NCBI GenBank assembly: GCA_903820035.1
Contig: CAIJFT010000037.1
Location: forward strand, 44,741 to 108,740
DNA from: an uncultured Opitutia bacterium
GTDB taxonomy: Bacteria; Verrucomicrobiota; Verrucomicrobiia; Opitutales; Opitutaceae
Direction of reading: 5' to 3'
Length of the DNA: 64,000 nt
Below, in pieces: positions 35,163 through 45,500 of the stretch (its first letter is position 1; each line of letters opens with the position of its first letter). Both the position numbers and the translations under genes were made by a program. The notes beneath the pieces are model-generated. The model was not told where the DNA came from. It saw only the letters and a program-made list of their open reading frames with translations, and did not search any database.

Positions 35163-36635
35163 ATGATCCGACTCCCCGGTGGTTTTAATACCGATCTCTG
35201 TGACACCCACGCCAAGATGACGCGCCGCAATTTACTGCGGATCGGCGGCTCAAGCATCCTGGGCCTTTCGCTCGGGCAACTGCTGCGGCTCAACGCCAAC
35301 GCGGCGCCTGCGGCCCCGTCGCGCGGTGGTCCGGGCTGGGGCAAGGCCAAGAGTGTCATCATGGTCTACCTGCAGGGCGGTCCGTCACACCTCGACCTTT
35401 GGGACCCGAAGGAAAATGTACCGGAGAAGATTCGCAGCGCATTCAAGCCCATCCCGACGAAGATCCCGGGCATCAATTTCACCGAGATCATCCCGCAACT
35501 CGCGAAGGTGAACGACAAGTTCACGATGATCCGATCGATGAGTTATACGCCCAACGGCCTGTTTAACCACACGGCCGCGATCTATCAGATCATGACGGGC
35601 TACACGACCGACAAGGTGAGTCCGTCGGGTCAGCTCGAGCCGCCCAACGCGAAGGATTTTCCGAATTTCGGTTCCAACATCGTCCGCTTAAAGCCGATGA
35701 CCGAGCCGATGCTGCCGTTCGTCATGCTCCCGCGGCCGTTGCAGGAGTCCAATGTCGTCGGCAAGGGCGGCAGTGCCGGGTTTCTCGGCAAGGCATTCGA
35801 TCCGTATACACTTTACCCCGAGGGCGACGACCTCGACATGGAGAAGATGAGCCGGCTCCGGACCGACGACCTCAAACTTCCGCAGGAAATTTTCGCCATG
35901 CGGCTTGAGCGCCGGGCGCGTTTGCGCGAAGTGATCGAACAGGCGATGCCGGACATCGAGAAGGCGACGGCGTCGTACAACCTCGACGAATACTATCAGC
36001 GGGCGCTGAACCTCATTGTTTCGGGCCGGGCGCGCGACGCCTTTAATCTCTCCTCGGAGAACGACAAGATGCGCGACCGCTATGGCCGGAATACGTTCGG
36101 TCAAAGTCTGCTGCTGGCCCGGCGTCTCGTTGAGGCCGGCACGCGGGTGGTTGAAGTCATCTGGCCCAAGGTGGCGAACTCGGACAACCACTCCTGGGAT
36201 CATCACGTCAGTCTGACCGAGCGCATGCGCGACAAGTCCGGGCCGATGCTCGACCAGGGACTCAGTGCGCTTTTTGAGGATCTCGACCAACGCGGGCTGT
36301 TGAGCGAAACCCTCGTGGTGGCGCTCGGTGAATTCGGCCGCAGTCCCGAGCGTGGCGTCAGTACCTCCGGGAATAACAACAGTGCCGATGGTCGCGACCA
36401 CTGGCCGTACTGTTATACCAGCATCGTGGCGGGCGCGGGCATCAAACGCGGCTACGTCCACGGCGAATCCGACAAAACGGCGTCCAGCCCTGCGAAGGAT
36501 CCGGTTCATCCCACCGAACTGCTCGCGACGATGTACCATGCCTTTGGCATCGATCCCGAGACGATCGTGTACAACCACCTCAATCAGCCGCGCGAATTGG
36601 TGAAAGCGAAGGCGGTAACGAAGCTGTTCACGTGA
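35163..36635 (+). CDS. DUF1501 family protein, Tat-exported
   Basis: The 490-residue protein carries a twin-arginine motif (TRRNLLR, about residues 20-26) and a DUF1501 domain with [16 protein letters not shown] near 75, [14 protein letters not shown] near 125, [12 protein letters not shown] near 345 and GEFGRSPE near 392. It pairs with the 1213-residue DUF1549/DUF1553 protein upstream. AAAGG lies about 8 bases before the ATG. Its TGA stop overlaps the GTG start of the next gene (GTGA). Confidence 0.9.
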   Translation: MIRLPGGFNTDLCDTHAKMTRRNLLRIGGSSILGLSLGQLLRLNANAAPAAPSRGGPGWGKAKSVIMVYLQGGPSHLDLWDPKENVPEKIRSAFKPIPTKIPGINFTEIIPQLAKVNDKFTMIRSMSYTPNGLFNHTAAIYQIMTGYTTDKVSPSGQLEPPNAKDFPNFGSNIVRLKPMTEPMLPFVMLPRPLQESNVVGKGGSAGFLGKAFDPYTLYPEGDDLDMEKMSRLRTDDLKLPQEIFAMRLERRARLREVIEQAMPDIEKATASYNLDEYYQRALNLIVSGRARDAFNLSSENDKMRDRYGRNTFGQSLLLARRLVEAGTRVVEVIWPKVANSDNHSWDHHVSLTERMRDKSGPMLDQGLSALFEDLDQRGLLSETLVVALGEFGRSPERGVSTSGNNNSADGRDHWPYCYTSIVAGAGIKRGYVHGESDKTASSPAKDPVHPTELLATMYHAFGIDPETIVYNHLNQPRELVKAKAVTKLFT

Positions 36636-38074
36636 GGACCGCGGGCCTTTTCCCGGGGCGTCGGGCGGGTCTGACCGGAGTTCTTTTGGCCGCGACGCTG
36701 GTCGCCGTGGCGCAACCGCGGTGGCCGCAGTTTCGCGGGGTCAATGGCGCGGGTCTCGCCGCGGTCGGCGCGCAGCCGCCCGTGAAATTCGGGCCGCAGG
36801 AAAACGTGCTCTGGCAGGTCGAGGTGCCGTGGTCGCCCTCGTCGCCGTGCGTCTGGGGTGAGCGGATTTTCCTGACCACCTTCGACGCGGGAAAGCTCGA
36901 GACCCGGGCGTTTGATCGGAATAACGGGACCTTGCTCTGGACGCGCGCAGTCCAGCCCGCGGGCATTGAGGAGCATCACCGGCAAGACGGTAGTCCGGCC
37001 GCGTCGACGCCGGCGACGGACGGCAAGCGGGTGGTCAGCTACTTCGGCTCGTTCGGGCTGATCTGCCATGACTACGCGGGGCGGGAGCTTTGGCGGAAGC
37101 CGCTGTCGCTCGCGCAAAGTGGCGGCAAGTTTGGTTCGGGTACGTCGCCGGTGATTTGCGACGACCTCGTCGTGCTCAATCGCGATCAGTACGAGTATTC
37201 CTCGCTGCTCGCGGTGGATCTGGCCACGGGTGCCACGCGTTGGGAGGCGGCGCGGCCGGAGTCGGCGGGAAGTTTCGGTTCGCCCGCGCGCTGGCGCAAC
37301 GACGGCGAGGATCAGATCGTGCTCGCCGGCACGGCCCAGCTGAAAGGTTACGCGCTCAAGACCGGGGAGGAGCGTTGGCACGTCAACGGCGTGACGAATA
37401 CGGTTTGCACCACCCCGGTAATCGGCGAAGGCCTGTTGTATTTTGCGGCTTGGTCGCCGGGGCAGGCGGATTCGCCGCGGCAGCCGTGGGAGAAATTTAT
37501 CGAGGCCAACGACAAGAACCACGACGGCGTGGTTGATCTGGAGGAGATCGACGTGAAGCGCCGCGATTACCTGCGCGGCCTGGATCGCAACCGCGACGGC
37601 AAGCTTACCCGGGAGGATTGGGAGTTGCTCCGCCTCGGCGATGCGAAGGCGGAAAACGTGTTGGTGGCGGTGAAGCCCGGCGGGCGCGGGGATATCTCGG
37701 AGACGCACGTGGCTTGGAAATATCGGAAGGCGTTGCCGTACGTGCCGTCACCGCTTTTTTATGACGGCCGGTTGTACCTCTTGCGGGACGGCGGGTTGTT
37801 TTCGTGTCTTGATCCGAAAACCGGCGAGCCGTTCTATGCTCAGGAGCGTCTGGGGGCGGCGGGCAGTTATTACGCTTCGCCCGTGGCGGCCGACGGCCGC
37901 ATCTACGTGGCGTCGCTGCAGGGGAAGGTTTCGGTCATCAAAGCCGGTGGCGCAAAGCCCGAACTGTTGCACCAGGTGGATTTCGGCGTGCGTATCCTTG
38001 CGACGCCCGCGCTCGTTGGCGACAAACTCTACCTGCGCACCGCGACCCACTTGTGGGCGTTCGGCGCGAAGTAG
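36632..38074 (+). CDS. PQQ-like beta-propeller protein with paired EF-hands
   Basis: The 480-residue exported protein starts with a signal sequence (about residues 1-28) and a PQQ-like propeller ([12 protein letters not shown] near 30, then repeats such as [15 protein letters not shown]). Two EF-hand loops, [12 protein letters not shown] (from 294) and [12 protein letters not shown] (from 318), interrupt the propeller. No PQQ-dependent catalytic residues were identified, so a structural or binding role is as likely as dehydrogenase activity. The GTG start overlaps the stop of the DUF1501 gene. Confidence 0.85.
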   Translation: MRTAGLFPGRRAGLTGVLLAATLVAVAQPRWPQFRGVNGAGLAAVGAQPPVKFGPQENVLWQVEVPWSPSSPCVWGERIFLTTFDAGKLETRAFDRNNGTLLWTRAVQPAGIEEHHRQDGSPAASTPATDGKRVVSYFGSFGLICHDYAGRELWRKPLSLAQSGGKFGSGTSPVICDDLVVLNRDQYEYSSLLAVDLATGATRWEAARPESAGSFGSPARWRNDGEDQIVLAGTAQLKGYALKTGEERWHVNGVTNTVCTTPVIGEGLLYFAAWSPGQADSPRQPWEKFIEANDKNHDGVVDLEEIDVKRRDYLRGLDRNRDGKLTREDWELLRLGDAKAENVLVAVKPGGRGDISETHVAWKYRKALPYVPSPLFYDGRLYLLRDGGLFSCLDPKTGEPFYAQERLGAAGSYYASPVAADGRIYVASLQGKVSVIKAGGAKPELLHQVDFGVRILATPALVGDKLYLRTATHLWAFGAK

Positions 38075-38283
38075 GGGATGATCGACCGGCTGATCCGGCG
38101 GGTGACTCCGGCGGCGGTGTATGCTCATTCGCTGCGGCGGGACCTGAATTTCGTCTCGGGTCTTGTACCTTACGCACCGGAGCAACGGCCTTGCCGCAGG
38201 GCTAACGCGAGGAACGTCGGGCTACGGTGCTTCCAGTCATCTTGTCGCCGCGTTGGAGCGCCGCGACGACGTGGTCCTCCTAG

Positions 38284-38320
38284 GTAACCGCGTTTTCGCC
38301 TCCGGCTCAAACGCGGCTAC
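38284..38320. repeat. REP-like palindrome, GTAGC/GCTAC family
   Basis: GTAACCGCGTTT (38284-38295) and AAACGCGGCTAC (38309-38320) form a 12-bp stem with one mismatch around a 13-base centre. It is a relative of the element at 15986-16024. It lies between two convergent genes. Confidence 0.65.
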
Positions 38321-38338
38321 AGGAGTCTTTGATCCGCT

Positions 38339-39196
38339 TTAGCGCGCCGCGAGCTGTTGCCGGATGAAAGCCACGCCCTGACGCACAAAGGCGTCGCCGT
38401 CGGGGCATACGTTTTGGAAGATGCCGCGGCGCCACCCGAAATCGCCGGTGGCGGGACCGGTGTTATAACCTTCGAGGCCGATGTAGGTGCAGCCGGAATC
38501 CTTCAACGCGGGGAAGATCGTCGACCACGGCACGAGGCCGCCACCGGGTACCCCGCGGTCGTTTTCGCAGGCGTGCAGGCCCCACAGGCGCTGGCCCGCG
38601 GTGCGGACCGCCGCCCCGAAGTCGCGCACCTCGGTGATGAGGTGGTAGGTGTCGATCATGATCCGCAGGTTGGGCGCGCCGCCGGCGAGTTCGATCAAAC
38701 GCAGGGTTTGCTCGGGCGTATTTGCGATGTGCGAGCGGAAGCGGCTCATCGGCTCGATGACGAGGATGATGCCGCGCTTCTGGGCGTGCGCGGACAACAC
38801 CTGGAGGCCCTCGGCGGTGCGCGCCAGTTCGTCGGCGGGCGGCAACCGCCGGAGCGATTTTCCGGGGCGGCCGTATAGGGCGCCGGCGTACGCCACGCCG
38901 CCGAGCTCGGCCGTCTGGTCGATGATGTCGGTGTGGAACGTGAGCGCAGCCCGCCGATTCTCCGGCTGGTCGTCGGAGAGGTCGGCTCCGTCGGGCCACG
39001 CGCCGCCCGGGCCGACGAGCAGGCCGACTCCGGCGGCCTCGGCGGCCCGGCGGGTCTTGACGACGGAGAACGGCACGTCGAGGCCCACCGAGAGCTCGAT
39101 CAGGTCGAGCCCCAGCGCGCGGGCGCGCTCGAACAGGCCGGTCTCGGCGTCGGACCAACGTTCCATCCAGAGGTAAATGTGGGCGCCTAATTTCAT
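38339..39196 (-). CDS. Sugar isomerase/epimerase, TIM barrel
   Basis: The 285-residue protein is an AP-endonuclease-2-like TIM barrel of the xylose isomerase/tagatose 3-epimerase group. The four metal ligands of that group are present: E148 (VIEPM), D182 (IDTYH), H208 (GLHACENDRG) and E242 (GLEGYN). It most likely interconverts ketoses; the sugar is unknown. The start MKLGAHIYLW at 39196 fits the family; a coupled ATG at 39223 overlaps the sulfatase stop and is the alternative. It forms an operon with that sulfatase. Confidence 0.85.
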   Translation of the reverse strand: MKLGAHIYLWMERWSDAETGLFERARALGLDLIELSVGLDVPFSVVKTRRAAEAAGVGLLVGPGGAWPDGADLSDDQPENRRAALTFHTDIIDQTAELGGVAYAGALYGRPGKSLRRLPPADELARTAEGLQVLSAHAQKRGIILVIEPMSRFRSHIANTPEQTLRLIELAGGAPNLRIMIDTYHLITEVRDFGAAVRTAGQRLWGLHACENDRGVPGGGLVPWSTIFPALKDSGCTYIGLEGYNTGPATGDFGWRRGIFQNVCPDGDAFVRQGVAFIRQQLAAR

Positions 39197-39219
39197 GGGA
39201 AAGGGATTATGGGGCGGGA

Positions 39220-40800
39220 TCATGGTTTCATTGCAGCCACGGCCTCGGCGACGGTCTTAACGCCGAGCTTCGGTACGTTGACCGGCGCGTCGACGCCGTC
39301 GGCGGGGATCTCGTTCGCAAACTGGCCGGTGTCACCGAGCTGTTTCTGCAGCTTGACGATTTCAGCTTTCAGCTCGGCGAGTTTACCGGCCTGCGCGGGG
39401 TCGTTGATGAGGTTCTTCTGTTCGGTCGGATCCTTGACGAGGTCGAAGAGCTCCCACGCGTCCTTCTTCCAATAGTGGATAAGCTTGTGCGTCGCCGTGC
39501 GCACCCCGTAGTGGGCGCGGGTGTTGTGGTGCCCCGGGTCGTGATAGTAGCGGTAGTAGACGGAGGTGCGCCAGTCGTTCGGCTTTTCGCCGCGCAGGAT
39601 GGGGGCGAGGGAGCGGCCATGCATGTCGGCGGGAACCTTCACCCCGGCGAGGTCGAGGAACGTCGGGGCAAAGTCGGCATTGAGGGCGAAGAGGTCGGTG
39701 ACTTGGCCGGCCTTGATGCCGGGGCCTTTGGCGACGAGCGGAATGTGCATGCCCGGCTCGTACATGAAGCGCTTGTCGTACATCCCGAGGTCGCCGAGGT
39801 ACCAGCCGTTGTCGGAGCTGTAGATTACGATGGTGTTCTGCGCGAGGCCGGTGCGGTCGAGGTAGTCAAGAACCTCGCCGACGCTGTCATCGACGCCTTG
39901 AACGCAGGCGAGGTAGTCCTGCATGTAACGTTGATATTTCCACTGGACGAGGGGCTTGCCGGTGAGGGTTTTCCTGGTGCCGTCGGCGAGCGTGACCTCG
40001 AGTTCCATCGGCTTGGCGTTGAGCCACTGTTGGCGCTGCGGACCGGGCGGAAGGTCCGCCGGCGGCTCCAGCTTCAGATCGCGACGGGTCAGGTCCTTGG
40101 CGACGGTCTGCTGATTTTCCGGCAGCGCGGCGGGGCGCGTGGCATAGTCGTCCCAGAGCGTGGCGGGCTCGGGAATGACGCGGTCCTTGAAGAGCGCCTT
40201 GTTCTTGGCGTCGGGTGTCCACTCGCGGTGAGGGGCCTTCTGGTGCAGCATCAGAAAGAACGGCTTGTCCTTCGGCCGGGTCTCGAGGAACTCCAGGCCG
40301 AGTTGCGTGGTGATCGGCGTGGTGTGGCCCTTGACGGTGATGCGGCCGTGCGGGGTGATGAAGTCGGGGTCGTTGTAGATGCCCTGGCCGGGCAAAATGA
40401 CCCAGCGGTCGAAGCCGGTGGGCATGCTGCCGAGGTGCCATTTGCCGATCATGCCGGTGTGATAGCCGGCGCCCTGGAGCAACTTCGCGACGGTTTGCTG
40501 GCCGCCGTCGAAGACGTTGAAGACGGGGGTGCCGTTGGCGTGCGAGTACTTGCCGGTGAGGACGACGGCGCGACTCGGTGTGCAGATGGAGTTGGTGACA
40601 AACGCGTGGTTGAACCGGATCCCGCCGTTGGCGAGCCGGTCGATGTGCGGCGTCTGGTTGACCTTCGAGCCGTACGCGCTGATGGCGTGCTGCGCGTGGT
40701 CATCGGAAAAGATGAAGAGGATGTTCGGGCGGGTCGCGGGGGCAGCGCTAGCCAGAAAGGGTAGGGCGAGCAGGCCCGCGAGCAAGGCGAGGGGTTTCAT
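39220..40800 (-). CDS. Sulfatase (S1-type, arylsulfatase-like)
   Basis: The 526-residue exported protein has a signal peptide (residues 1-19), the metal-binding DD near residue 33 and the CTPSR motif with Cys73, which is converted to formylglycine by a maturation enzyme not in this window. GKWHLG, the SSDNGW segment and a C-terminal subdomain follow. It removes sulfate esters from organic substrates, probably polysaccharides. The stop overlaps the alternative start of the isomerase gene. Confidence 0.93.
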   Translation of the reverse strand: MKPLALLAGLLALPFLASAAPATRPNILFIFSDDHAQHAISAYGSKVNQTPHIDRLANGGIRFNHAFVTNSICTPSRAVVLTGKYSHANGTPVFNVFDGGQQTVAKLLQGAGYHTGMIGKWHLGSMPTGFDRWVILPGQGIYNDPDFITPHGRITVKGHTTPITTQLGLEFLETRPKDKPFFLMLHQKAPHREWTPDAKNKALFKDRVIPEPATLWDDYATRPAALPENQQTVAKDLTRRDLKLEPPADLPPGPQRQQWLNAKPMELEVTLADGTRKTLTGKPLVQWKYQRYMQDYLACVQGVDDSVGEVLDYLDRTGLAQNTIVIYSSDNGWYLGDLGMYDKRFMYEPGMHIPLVAKGPGIKAGQVTDLFALNADFAPTFLDLAGVKVPADMHGRSLAPILRGEKPNDWRTSVYYRYYHDPGHHNTRAHYGVRTATHKLIHYWKKDAWELFDLVKDPTEQKNLINDPAQAGKLAELKAEIVKLQKQLGDTGQFANEIPADGVDAPVNVPKLGVKTVAEAVAAMKP

Positions 40801-41129
40801 GAAAAGAAAAGACCATGCCGACCGCGCGGCGTTTGTCAGCGGCGGACTTGCAGCGACCGCGGAGTATAACTTCCGCGCCGGAGGGAATCGTGCCGCCGCC
40901 GCAGTGAACCGCCGGCGACGGGGGACCGTCTGAATCTAGCGGGGGAGGGCGGGCGTCGGCCCTGACCGAACCCGGGCGGGTCGATCCCCGGTCCACCCCG
41001 CGGAAGCAGCGCACGGTCCTCGGCGGATTCGCGTGCCCGAGGCCGTGCACGAAAGCGCGCGGGCGCCGCCGCCGATCCGCTTGAGTTCTCCGATCAGTTA
41101 CTTGAGATAGGAGGTTCGCCCCTTCCCCC
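40801..41129. other. Divergent intergenic region between two sulfatase genes
   Basis: About 330 bases between two divergent sulfatase genes, so it should hold promoters for both directions. No clear -35/-10 pair, operator or RNA structure stood out. AGGAGG at 41109-41114 lies just before the plus-strand gene. Confidence 0.4.
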
Positions 41130-42551
41130 TTGTCCCCCCGGATTTCTTATTCCGTTGTTGTCGCTTGGCTCCGTTGCGCGTTCGCGTGGGCCGGGCTGTC
41201 GGGCCTCGGACTGAGTGGAGCCGCGATCCCGCAGCCGAATATCCTTTTGCTCTACGTCGACAACGTCGGCTACGGCGACCTCGGCTGCTACGGGAATCCG
41301 CACAACCGCACGCCGCAGATTGACCGCTTGGCGGCGGAGGGGGTGCGCTGCACCGATTTCTACGTCGTAACCTCCAGTTGCACGCCCTCCCGCGGGGCCC
41401 TGCTCACCGGGCGCTATCCGCGGCGCAACGGCCTTGAGCACCAACTCAGCTCGACCGAGAACTGGGACGGCATTGGGCTGCCGCAGCGCGAACGCCTTTT
41501 GCCGGACTATCTCAAGTCGGCCGGCTACGTCTCCGGGTGTTTCGGCAAGTGGAACATCGGCTTCGCCCCCGGCAGCCGGCCGACCGAGCGCGGCTTCGAC
41601 GAATTTCTCGGGTTCCGGTCGGGGAATATCCATTACTACAAATATCTCTACAACGGTGAGAACGACCTCTTTCGCGGGATCGATTCGGTGAATCGCGAGG
41701 GTGTTTATGCGACGGATCTCTTCGCCGACGCCGCGATCGACTTCATGCAACGGCATCGCGGCCGCCCGTGGCTGGTGTACCTGCCGTTCAACGCCGCGCA
41801 CTTTGTGAGCGGCGGTAATCTTGCGCCTGGCGAGCAGGTGGAATGGCAGGTGCCGTCCCGGTATCTCGCGCGTTACGGCTATGCGCCCGACGAGCCTGAT
41901 GCGCAAAAACGGTTCCGCGCCGTGGTGACCGCCCTGGACGACGCGATCGGGCGGGTGTTGCAATCGGTCGATGACCTGCAGCTGCGGGAGCGCACCGTCG
42001 TGATTTTTATCTCCGACAACGGCGCCTTCATGCTCAAGAACCGCGGGCTCGAAGTGCAGACCAATGCCCCGCTCCGGGATGGCGGCACAACGGCCTACGA
42101 GGGCGGCGTGCGCGTGCCGGCGATCGTGCGGTGGCCGGGCGTGACGCCGGCCGGGACGATCAATCGCACCATGCTCAGCCACCTCGATGTGCTCCCGCTT
42201 TGCCTCGGGGTCGCCGGCGTGCCGGCGCCGGCCGACCGTATTTTAGACGGACGGGATCCGCGCGCCGCGTTGGCGGGTTTGGCGGGTTCGCCACACGCCC
42301 GGCTCGCGTTCGGCTTTGCCGGCAGCGCGGGGTTGCGGGCGGGGTCGCTCAAGCTGGTGCGCCCGAAACCCGCGGCGCCATGGGAACTTTACGACCTTGC
42401 GGTCGATGTCGGGGAGTCGCGCGACCTCGCGGCGACCCTACCGGCGGATCTCTCCCGCATGGTGGCCGCGTACGCCGCCTGGGAAAGCGAGACGACGACC
42501 GATGCAAGTCCCCGCGCGCCGTACCGCGCCGCCCCCAAGGTGAAAAAATAG
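41130..42551 (+). CDS. Sulfatase
   Basis: The 473-residue exported protein has an N-terminal signal sequence (about 1-30), the metal-site segment YVDNVGYGD near residue 42 (DN rather than DD), and CTPSR with Cys84 as the formylglycine precursor; FGKWNIG and ISDNGAF follow. The only in-frame start is the TTG at 41130, since a stop lies at 41103; AGGAGG precedes it by 15 bases. The PVC heme/HEAT gene follows after 29 bases. Confidence 0.9.
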   Translation: MSPRISYSVVVAWLRCAFAWAGLSGLGLSGAAIPQPNILLLYVDNVGYGDLGCYGNPHNRTPQIDRLAAEGVRCTDFYVVTSSCTPSRGALLTGRYPRRNGLEHQLSSTENWDGIGLPQRERLLPDYLKSAGYVSGCFGKWNIGFAPGSRPTERGFDEFLGFRSGNIHYYKYLYNGENDLFRGIDSVNREGVYATDLFADAAIDFMQRHRGRPWLVYLPFNAAHFVSGGNLAPGEQVEWQVPSRYLARYGYAPDEPDAQKRFRAVVTALDDAIGRVLQSVDDLQLRERTVVIFISDNGAFMLKNRGLEVQTNAPLRDGGTTAYEGGVRVPAIVRWPGVTPAGTINRTMLSHLDVLPLCLGVAGVPAPADRILDGRDPRAALAGLAGSPHARLAFGFAGSAGLRAGSLKLVRPKPAAPWELYDLAVDVGESRDLAATLPADLSRMVAAYAAWESETTTDASPRAPYRAAPKVKK

Positions 42552-42580
42552 TCCCTCCGGCCCCGCATTTATCTCTCCTC

Positions 42581-45500
42581 ATGAACTTCCGCCTGCTGCC
42601 TCTTCTTGCCGTTGTCATCGCGGGTGCCGTGCTGCGCGCCGCGGACTGGTCGACTGTCACCGTGCCCGGTGCGCGCGACGCGGCCCAGGTGCAGGCGGCC
42701 GCGGAGGCGGGCGGTTCCGCCTGGTACCGCACGTGGGTGAAGGTTCACGACAGCTTCTTCATCAAGCATGAGCGGAACCTTTACGAAGAGTCGGTCGGGG
42801 TGAATCTCCGCGACCTGTCCGGCGCGCACGAGGTGTGGGTCAACGGCGTGAAGCTCGGCACCGGTGGCGCGTTTCCGCCGGACTACCGCAGTGGTCGCAC
42901 GGCGATACACCGGCACAAGGTTCCCGTCGGCACGCTGCGCAAGGGCGAGTGGAACGAGGTGGCGATCCGCGTGTACCACCCGGCCGGCGCCGGCCCGCAG
43001 GGCTTCCTCGGCGACGCGCCGTTCATCATGAATTATTTCATGGAGTGCGTGTTCGAGGGGACTTGGGAGTTTCGCCCGGGCGCCGACTATCAGCCGGGTC
43101 CGGCGGTCACGGTGAAACCGCCCGTCACGGCGTTCGACTCCTTCCGTGAATCCAACCGCGTGCTGGGCCGCGCCCCGCAGGTGCCCGGGCCGCGGCTGTC
43201 GCCGGTTGAATCCGCCCAGAAGATGGAAACGGCGCCGGACCTGCAGGTTGATCTCGTGCTGCATGAACCGGCGATCACGCAACCGTTCCACTTCAGTTTC
43301 GACGAGCGCGGCCGCCTTTGGGTCACGCAGTCGCGGCAATATCCGTATCCCGCCGGCGTCACCATGCTCAGCCGCGACAAGTATTACCGGGCGCACTACG
43401 ACAAGGTGCCGCCCGCGCCGCCGAATCACGATCGGGGGGCTGATCTCGTGACGATCCACGAGTCGACGAAACGCGACGGCGTGTACGACAAGCGCACGGT
43501 TTTCCTCGACGGGCTCAACATGGCGAATGCCGCGGTGCGCGGCCACGGCGGAGTGTGGGTGATGCACACGCCGTACCTCTTGTTCTATCCGGATGCCAAC
43601 GGGGACGACATCCCCGACGGCCCGCCGGAAGTGCGGCTGGCCGGCTTCGGCTTCGAGGACACCCACTCCGTCGCCAACGGGCTGGTATGGGGCCTCGATG
43701 GTTGGCTTTACGGTGGGCAAGGTAGTACGACGTCCAGTCGCGTGACGCGGCCGGGCACCGATGCGCCGAACGCGCCCGGGGTTTATTTCGAGGGCTGCAT
43801 GGTGTGGCGGTATCATCCCGACACCCGCGCCTATGAGATCTTCGCCGAGGGCAGTGGCAACACGTACGGCCTCGAGATCGACGCCCAGGGGCGGCTCTAC
43901 TCCGGGCATAATGGCGGCAACACGCGCGGTTGGCACTACGCGCAGGGCGGCTTCTATCTCATGCAGGGCGTCGACCCCGGCAAGTTCGGCCCGCCGCGCA
44001 ATCCCTACGCGTTCGGCGAACTGCCGATGATGGCGACGAAGGACCCGGTGGTGCGCTTCACGCATTTCGGCGCCTACGCGGAAGGCACGGCGATGCCCGC
44101 GAAATACGCCGGCATGCTCTTTGCCCTCGATCCGTTGCACAATGTCGTCCTCACGAGCGAACGTCAGGCGGCCGGCGCAACGTTCACGACCACCGACCGC
44201 GGTTGGGCGATGCGCAGCTCGGATCCGGCCTTTCGTCCGATCTACATCGCGAATGCGCCCGACGGTTCGCTCTTCGTGAGCGACATGTACGAGTTCTACA
44301 TCGCGCACGGTCAGCATTATCAGAACCAGATCGATACCACGACCGGTCGCATGTACCGCTTGCGCGGCAAGGACGCGCCGCTTGAAACGGACACCAACCT
44401 CGCGGTGAAATCCACATCCGAGCTCATCGCCCTGCTGTCGCATCCGAACAAGTGGCACCGCCACACCGCGGTGCGGGTACTCGGCGAGCGCAAGGATCCG
44501 GCGGCGACGGCCGAATTGCAGCAGGTCATCGCGCGCGACCAGGGCGTGGGGGCTCTCAACGCGGTGTGGGCGTTGCACCAGAGTGCGGGGCTTGACGCGG
44601 CCACGACGCTGGTCGCGCTGCGGCACGCGGCGGCGCCCGTGCGGATGTGGGCCGCGCGCCTCCTTGGAGACGAGTGGGGTTTGCAGCGCAACCTCGGGGC
44701 CGGCCAGCATGCGGTGGTGCGCCGCAGCGCGGAGGCGGGTCTGTTGCCGAGTACGCTCTTCAATGCGCTGCTCGCCCAAGCCTCGATCGAACAGAACCCG
44801 GAGGCCCTCGCGCAGTTTGCTTCGACGGCGCGCCGGTTGAACGCGGCGCAGGCGCTGCCGCTGGTAGCCGCGGTTTTGTCGCACGCCGAGGCGGTCAACG
44901 ACGCGTTTATCCCGCTGCTCTGCTGGTGGGTGTTCGAAGCGCACATCCCGGCCGCGAACCGCGAGATTTTGGCCTTGTTCAACGCGCCCGAACTCTGGCG
45001 GCAGCCGATGGTCGCCGAGCATCTCCTGCCGCGCTTGGCCCGGCGTTACGCCGTGGAGGGCAGGCGGCAGGATCTGCTCTTGTGTGCGCAGTTGTTTGCC
45101 AAGGCGCCGGCGCCGGAGTTGGCCGCGCCTTTGATGAAGGGACTGGAAGAGGCGTTTCGCGGCCGGCCGATGACCGGCTTGCCGGACGAATTGATGGCGA
45201 GCCTGAAAGCGGCGGGCCAGGCGCCGCTCGCGCTGCGGCTAAAACAGGGTGAGCCCGCGGCGATCGCGGCTGCGCTCAAACTCATCCAGGATCCCAAGGC
45301 GCGGGCCGACGAGCGGCTGCGGTATGTGCGGGCCTTCGGGGAGGTGCGTGACGCCGCCGCGGTGCCGGTGTTGCTCGCGCTCGCGGGCGGTACCAGCAGC
45401 GAAGAGCTGCGCGGCGCGGCGTTGGGTTCGCTTTCGGGGTATGCGGAGGACGCGATCGGTGCGCAGGTTGTCGCCCTATTGCCCAAGCTCAAAGGCAACG

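Noticed and set aside
42131..42580. Upstream extension of the PVC heme/HEAT gene
   Set aside because: It lies inside the preceding sulfatase gene; the signal peptide begins at 42581.
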